In this document: piece after piece, positions 58,301 through 64,000 of the stretch
How the letters are laid out: each line of letters begins with the position of its first letter
How positions within the stretch are numbered: position 1 is the first letter of the stretch
DNA from: Hermatobates lingyangjiaoensis
Lineage: Eukaryota; Arthropoda; Insecta; Hemiptera; Hermatobatidae
Assembly (NCBI GenBank): GCA_026182355.1
Contig: JAPFBL010000068.1
Span: 186,001 to 250,000 of the forward strand
Length of the DNA: 64,000 nt
Direction: 5' to 3'
Made by a program: the position numbers and the translations under genes
Notes under the pieces: generated by a model
Databases searched by the model: none
What the model was told of the DNA's origin: nothing
Seen by the model: only the letters and a program-made list of their open reading frames with translations

Positions 58301-59680
58301 TCAATTATAATTTGTTTCTATTATAATTTACTTCATTATAATTTTTCATTATAATTTTCTTCTATAACAATTTTATCTATCATACTTAACTCTATTATAA
58401 TTTAGCCATACTATATTTTTTCTCTACTAGAAGCTATAATTATACTTAAAATATTATTTTAGGGCAACCCAGAGTTTAACCGGTAAGCTCGCTTCCTCGT
58501 GAAACATATGTATTATTAGCATTAAAAGTCCTAGTTCTTCCTTTCGTGTAAAAACATACAAATGTATTTCTGATATTTTATGGCTTAGAATCCGTAGTCC
58601 TTAACGCACATACCATAAAAAATGTATTCTATAAATATTTCTTAAAAAAAATTGTACTTATGTTAACCAATCAACATTATTAATAAACATTATATTTAAT
58701 GACATAAATTCGTTTTACAGTTATAAAAGAAATTTCTAGTTAAGCATTAACTGAAAAAAAACTTATCCAAACTACTTACATTTTTAACAAGATAATCAAC
58801 TAAAAGGTATTAATTTGCTTAGCTCTTGAAAGCATTTTCAATGATCAAGTTTTTTTGCCCACTAGTCAACAGTTATTAATTTTACTACAATTAAAAGTTT
58901 AAGAGTGATTAGAAAGAAATATTGAAATAAATTCTTACTAAGAACCAGTGTAACGAATTATTTATAATGAGCTCAAATCAATTTGTTATATTTTTTTATA
59001 ATAATTAATTTTTAAATGCAATTGAAAATTAAATTAAATAAGGTAACTGAAATGTTAGAAGGGAAGTTAACAAATTCAATTGGTTGAAATAGTCGTTCCT
59101 CATTGACTGTTCTAGGTTTGCAGGTTTTATAGGAGGTTCACAACATTCTCAATTATTGGTACTTATCATTCCAGAATTACGGTGGGGTAGTTACATACTA
59201 CTGTGGAAATTTAAGATACAAATTTAATTGTACCCTTAAAATATTCATATTTGGAACTTAATTATTCTACTTAAGATCATGGAAAAGCCATTAATTCATT
59301 CCAGTGCTCTCAAGGCATAAAAAATGAAAATAAAAAGTTATTATAAATAAATACAAAGTTCGCTCAGCATACCTTGACGGCACGGAGATATTAGTGGAGT
59401 TAATAAGAAAAGCATTTGAACAGTATGTCACAGACACGCGAACCTTCAAATTTAACTCTCTCATTCTCACATATAATATTCCCACATAATTCTAATTTAA
59501 ACTTAGACTTTAAACTTAATTTCTACTTTTTTAATCGATATTTAAAACACCAGATGATGCCTTTTAATTCATCATCATCACCAGCCTTAACTTTAATTTC
59601 ACTTACTTTTTGGTTTTTAAATACATTTTCGTTACTTTCAGTGGCAAAGCGCATTATTTAAAACAAAAACTAAATAAAGC
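55335..59680. other. Long AT-rich gene-free stretch
   Basis: A degenerate motif CTGATGA...GTGTTCGAAG occurs at 55749-55775, and a short A-box-like phrase CCCAGAGTTTAACCGGTAAG at 58468. The minus-strand frame 56082-56438 was not recognised. Confidence 0.35.
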
Positions 59681-59682
59681 TG

Positions 59683-59937
59683 TTAGCTTTTCTTTTTTTT
59701 AAAACTTTTCTGAAGTGAGTGAAACCAAACATCATCACGCAAACCTAAAGCTTTGGTGTATCTCAACATTTTCTTGATGTGTCTTTTTGAAGAAACATTG
59801 AACTTTTGACGCTTCTTCAACCACTCCGTCGTCAACTCTTCATTATGTACAGTGACAAGTTTAGTAACGTCTTCTTCGTCTATTTGGAGACGCATAAATT
59901 TGCATAGAGACACGATATCCACTACTTGCATCCCCAA
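59683..59937 (-). pseudogene. Tigger-type transposase C-terminal fragment
   Basis: An 84-codon piece reads VVDIVSLCKFMRLQIDEEDV then HNEELTTEWLKKRQKFN. Tigger/pogo DDE transposases end with a similar segment (GxxLxLxVDEEDVxELVxxHxEELTxEELxxLQ). The catalytic DDE core and the DNA-binding domain are absent. A Tigger-type MITE lies at 51248. Confidence 0.55.
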
Positions 59938-60145
59938 AACCGTTGTGAGAGAAATTCCGAATTCCTATCTCCCATTTTGGTTCGTAAGAGAAATACAATT
60001 TTTTTTACAAATCTCTATTCGCTTCTTGAAAAATTATGTTGGTTTATTCGTATCTCCAAATTCTACCATACTGCTATAATAATAGTTGGTACAATAATCG
60101 TAATGCCATTATAATTATTCTAATGTAATTTTAGTAGTACTAAGG

Positions 60146-60199
60146 CCCGATCTTACCTGTACTTCAAAGTAATGCCCACAAATGCATTTCTGTAATTTC
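60146..60199 (+). repeat. 54-bp direct repeat, left copy
   Basis: CCCGATCTTACCTGTACTTC, AAAGTAATGCCCAC and AATGCATTTCTGTAATTT recur at 62015-62068 with about two differences. Confidence 0.85.
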
Positions 60200-60340
60200 T
60201 ATTATAATGAAGTAGTTAGGTGCCACTATTTCTAAGCTTAGAAATATGCAGTCTGATATGGTCTAATAGACTGCATATTAGCCTTCAGTAATGAACATTG
60301 CCGATTCAATGTTCCTTCATTTTCCATGGGAGGGATAAAA

Positions 60341-61392
60341 AGTGTCGATGTGACCACCACCCTAAGCAGACATACATCTGTCAGTCTCCGGTATGAGTGT
60401 CGATGTGACCACCACCTTAAGCAGACATACATCTGTCAGTCTCCGGTATGTGTGTCGATGTGACCACCACCCTAAGCAGACATACATCTGTCAGTCTCTG
60501 GTATGAGTGTCGATGTGACCACCACCCTAAGCAGACATACATCTGTCAGTCTCCGGTATGAGTGTCGATGTGACCACCACCCTAAGCAGACATACATCTG
60601 TCAGTCTCCGGTATGTGTATCGATGTGACCACCACCCTAAGCAGACATACATCTGTCAGTCTCCGGTATGAGTGTCGATGTGACCACCACCCTAAGCAGA
60701 CATACATCTGTCAGTCTCCGGTATGAGTGTCGATGTGACCACCACCCTAAGCAGACATACATCTGTCAGTCTCCGGTATGAGTGTCGATGTGACCACCAC
60801 CCTAAGCAGACATACATCTGTCAGTCTCCGGTATGTGTGTCGATGTGACCACCACCCTAAGCAGACATACATCTGTCAGTCTCTGGTATGAGTGTCGATG
60901 TGACCACCACCCTAAGCAGACATACATCTGTCAGTCTCCGGTATGAGTGTCGATGTGACCACCACCCTAAGCAGACATACATCTGTCAGTCTCCGGTATG
61001 TGTGTCGATGTGACCACCACCCTAAGCAGACATACATCTGTCAGTCTCCGGTATGTGTGTCGATGTGACCACCACCCTAAGCAGACATACATCTGTCAGT
61101 CTCCAGTATGAGTGTCGATGTGACCACCACCCTAAGCAGACATACATCTGTCAGTCTCCGGTATGAGTGTCGATGTGACCACCACCCTAAGCAGACATAC
61201 ATCTGTCAGTCTCCGGTATGAGTGTCGATGTGACCACCACCCTAAGCAGACATACATCTGTCAGTCTCCGGTATGAGTGTCGATGTGACCACCACCCTAA
61301 GCAGACATACATCTGTCAGTCTCCGGTATGAGTGTCGATGTGACCACCACCCTAAGCAGACATACATCTGTCAGTCTCCGGTATGAGTGTCG
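60341..61392. repeat. 55-bp minisatellite, 19 copies
   Basis: Units begin AGTGTCGATGTGACCACCAC and end TCTCCGGTATG. Starts at 60341, 60396 and so on to 61386 give 19 full 55-bp copies plus 7 bp. Copies differ by single substitutions (AGTG/TGTG, CTCCGG/CTCTGG, one CCAGTA, one CCTTA). Because 55 is not a multiple of 3, no frame persists, so coding is unlikely. Confidence 0.97.
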
Positions 61393-61639
61393 TCAGGATG
61401 GAGAGCATTTCCCTAATAAACTTAAACGACGAAATGTAACATTTAGGAATCCCAGTCCCTAATGTATAATCGGCCTGTTTATGTGCTCGCCCTTACAAAA
61501 AAGAAAAAAAAGTGCCAAATAACAAATGAGTCAGACTTTCTGTCCTTAAAGGAGGAGTAAATGTGAAATTGAAGTTGAAATGAGAATTTTATGAGTTTTG
61601 ACGTTGTAAGTGAACAAATAAAGTATGAGTACTTTAAAG

Positions 61640-62035
61640 TAGAGGTAAGGCCCTAAGTCTGAGCCCAAATTTGAGCCCAACCCGACCTTAAATTCAGGCC
61701 GGGTCAGGTCCAAAATGTCAATTATTACATTCGGGTCGGACCCGGGCTTCCCTTTGGCTAATTTTGTTTTTTAATAAATATATATTCAAATATTGTGAAT
61801 ACTAAAACGATGTATAGATATTAAACTAAACTAACAAATAATTGTTACAAAATAATTGATTTAGATAAAACAGATAACGGAGATTCACTTGGCTGGTGGA
61901 GAATAAAATCCAATATATCCGACCTGGGCCAAGCCCGATTGGGCTCGGGTCGGATCAGGTCGGGCTTTAATACCCGCGGATCTACATAGGTTGGGTTCGA
62001 TTGGATTTTCTAAACCCGATCTTACCTGCACTTCA
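61640..62035. mobile_element. GC-rich GGGTCGGG repeat, MITE-like
   Basis: GAGCCCAACCCGACC, GGCCGGGTCAGG and GGGTCGGACCCGGG on the left and GGGCTCGGGTCGG, GATCAGGTCGGGC on the right are partly inverted around an AT-rich core. The ends are AGGTAAGGCCCTAAG and (inverted) AGGTAAGATCGGGTTTAG. This looks like a non-autonomous DNA transposon. The superfamily is uncertain. Confidence 0.5.
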
Positions 62036-62068
62036 AAGTAATGCCCACTAATGCATTTCTGTAATTTG
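62015..62068 (+). repeat. 54-bp direct repeat, right copy
   Basis: Partner of 60146-60199. It overlaps the right end of the GC-rich repeat. Confidence 0.85.
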
Positions 62069-62069
62069 G

Positions 62070-63598
62070 TGACAACCTGAAAGAAGGGATGAGACGTCTC
62101 GTATTATGAATTCGTGCTGGCTGTTGCAAAAATCCACATCAACTGAGAACAATCATAAACACAACTGAGCCTCTGAGTTAAATTTCTTTTTATAAAGTGT
62201 ACTGATGACTGGAGTACACGTCTCTAACTACATGACCACATTGGTCATGATCATCTGCGAATTAAATTGATTGTCTATTTAACTTTTAATTTATTGTTAT
62301 AGTTGATGAAATGGAGATAATTGTGTAAATTAAGTAATTACATTAAATTTATTGCTAATAAGTTTGACAGCAGAATTGCTTCTACTTTTTAAAAAATTTG
62401 AATTCAAACTAAGTTATATTTGTTGATATTCAATTTAATTTCAATTCCTAAATACCTAACAATAAATAATTCACAGTTTTTATGTTTCAAATATTCTGTT
62501 TAGCTCAAAAAAGACCTAATAAGTCATCAAAGTTGTATCTGAATTTAAAAAGCAAATGAAATATTTTATTTTATATCAATACATCAGATATTCTAAATCA
62601 GAATAAATTTATTCCGCTATATTTCCAATAAATTTAAATGATTGCTCCATTAAATAATTTGATGTAACATTCCGCTATACTAATTGGATTCAATAATTTA
62701 ATTTCATATATATTTCAATTATTGTTGCACTAATTGCAGTAAGTAATAGTGAAATGTTAGTTGAAGCAATTATCAAGAATTCAGTAGCTCATGTTATTTA
62801 TGTCAAAATATCTCATAATTCTACTCGATGTCAAATAAGTTATAACTATAATCAAAAAACATAGTTTAAAAAAAAGACATATTTATTGACAACATGTTGA
62901 GGCATGATGAGGTTTTTGTGGCAAAATGAGAAAGGACTAATGTAAATACTGAAATACTGCTGTTGAGCGATCGGAAAGCATAATCCGGTGCAAGCTGCCT
63001 TCTCATGTTTTATGAAAACCAGCGTCTAAATATTTCATTAGGTTGAATTAATCGATATAGGACCATCTGTGTGCCAGTCAACCATGAATTATTATTTCAT
63101 ACACTGTTTTATATTTAAATATTTTTAAATTGCAAATTGTATTATCAATAAATAAACACATATAAACAGACAACAATATTACAACCAATTTTAAAGAAAA
63201 ATAAATAAACTTGCATATAATATTTTAAAAAATGGTAAATATGAACTATGAGATTTGAGTTTTAAAGTAGGTTTGATTAGGAATGGAAATTTGAAACAGA
63301 ACTGCACAGCATGATAAACACGCAACATAGGCATTTATCATTTACCAGGAGTCTATTTTTTTACTACACAATATTTACACATACCAGCTTTATACAGACA
63401 ACACTTTAGCTATATTTAATCCATATATGGTATATGAAAAATAGAATTCCATTTGGGTCAAAATTTTGGAATCGAGTTTTCAATGAAACTATACGTGCTA
63501 TGGTCCCCTGATTCTAATAAAACAGGTTTTGTAAATTGGTATGTCTTTGTGAGCATAGTCAAGATATCTCAAAAACAAAAAGAACCAAAATCATCGAA
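62070..63598. other. AT-rich, nothing recognised
   Basis: No supported feature. Confidence 0.35.
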
Positions 63599-63600
63599 TA

Positions 63601-63900
63601 GTTTTTGCTAGATTAGGATAGATTAGGTTGCAGTACCAGAACCACATAGGAGCAGACATAAGCCGAACATTGGTCTTTTGTGATACCACACAATGAAGAT
63701 TGATTCTACGATCCAAACCCAAGTGTATTTAGAATAGAAATCCTTAACGAGTACTTGGCATAGTACAGCCTCAGAACCAATGGCTTAACCAATGGCACTC
63801 TATTTATGCGTGAATAAATAGAGGGCCAGAGTGAATATTGAACCCCGGTCCTACCAGTCCAGAGGCTTGCAGTTGCCACTGGACTAACCTGGTCTCTCAA
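63601..63900 (-). mobile_element. tRNA-headed SINE, minus strand
   Basis: On the minus strand GGTTAGTCCAGTGGCAACTG (A-box region) and CCGGGGTTCAATATTC (B-box-like) are followed by CTATTTATTCACG. The body has AATCAATCTTCATTGTGTGG and a tail CTGCAACCTAATC. It shares the whole layout with the 5161-5480 copy. Confidence 0.8.
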
Positions 63901-63904
63901 GTTT

Positions 63905-64000
63905 TTACAATCACTGAAGTGGGCAGCAAGCTCCACTTCAAAATTGCAGTTTTTTAGATATATCATATGTGAAAAAATAAATAAGAATAATTCGTTTTGC
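63905..64000. other. AT-rich window end
   Basis: Nothing recognised. Confidence 0.35.

Noticed and set aside
60341..61392. CRISPR array or coding repeat
   Set aside because: The units are contiguous 55-mers without unique spacers, and 55 is not divisible by 3; it is a minisatellite in a eukaryotic genome.

Overview
The window is non-coding, repeat-dense eukaryotic DNA, about two-thirds A+T by eye. Only one host coding segment is recognisable: a 234-bp exon at 19669-19902 (+) encoding part of the extracellular Venus-flytrap domain of a GABA-B receptor subunit, closest by eye to subunit 2. It has an AG acceptor, a GTAAGT donor and phase 0 on both sides. The rest reads as large introns or flanks of that gene. 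Arthropod-type mobile DNA (Penelope-like elements, jockey-like LINE, Helitron, Tigger/pogo, tRNA-headed SINEs) and the receptor sequence fit an arthropod with a large AT-rich genome, perhaps a crustacean or chelicerate. The species cannot be fixed from this sequence.

The dominant theme is Penelope-like elements (PLEs). One copy at 40569-42269 keeps an uninterrupted reverse transcriptase plus GIY-YIG endonuclease frame of at least 566 codons, 5'-truncated against a (TA)n array, followed by a 3' tail to about 42574. Tails of the same family (called A here) and of several others (B, C, C2, D, I, J) recur throughout, nearly always between (TA)n arrays and often as tail-to-tail foldbacks. Other PLE coding remnants lie at 28401-28709 (-), 44110-44360 (-), 46816-47232 (-) and possibly 35574-36085 (+). 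Short N-terminal PLE fragments occur at 521-640, 32113-32215, 42820-42896 and 46491-46600, with slivers elsewhere, and all stop at nearly the same codons next to a TA array.

Across these otherwise dissimilar families one short motif returns about 25 times: CTGANGA, one extra base, a small hairpin, then GAAA. It resembles the hammerhead ribozyme core known from PLEs. One copy at 38999-39022 has the canonical core spacing without the extra base.

Layout: 0.3-2.5 kb PLE tail foldbacks; 5.2 kb SINE; 7.3-7.9, 9.1, 10.3-11.2 and 12.2-12.8 kb PLE tails; 13-19.6 kb mostly plain intron; 19.7 kb GABA-B exon; 20.35-20.6 kb a small foldback element with target-site duplications, with a 58-bp internally deleted relative at 21.92 kb inside a dead jockey-like LINE (20.9-22.3 kb); 23.2 kb SINE; 23.7-29.7 kb diverged inverted repeats, Helitron helicase remnant and two Helitron 3' ends; 28.1-28.7 kb PLE remnant; 34.4-35.6 kb an unidentified GC-rich block between TA arrays; 38.9-47.2 kb the densest PLE cluster; 49.8 kb hAT end; 51.2 kb Tigger MITE; 55.1 kb LINE scrap; 59.7 kb Tigger transposase scrap; 60.3-61.4 kb a 55-bp x 19 minisatellite; 61.6-62.0 kb a GC-rich repeat; 63.6-63.9 kb SINE. 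All identifications are by eye; no database or alignment was run.
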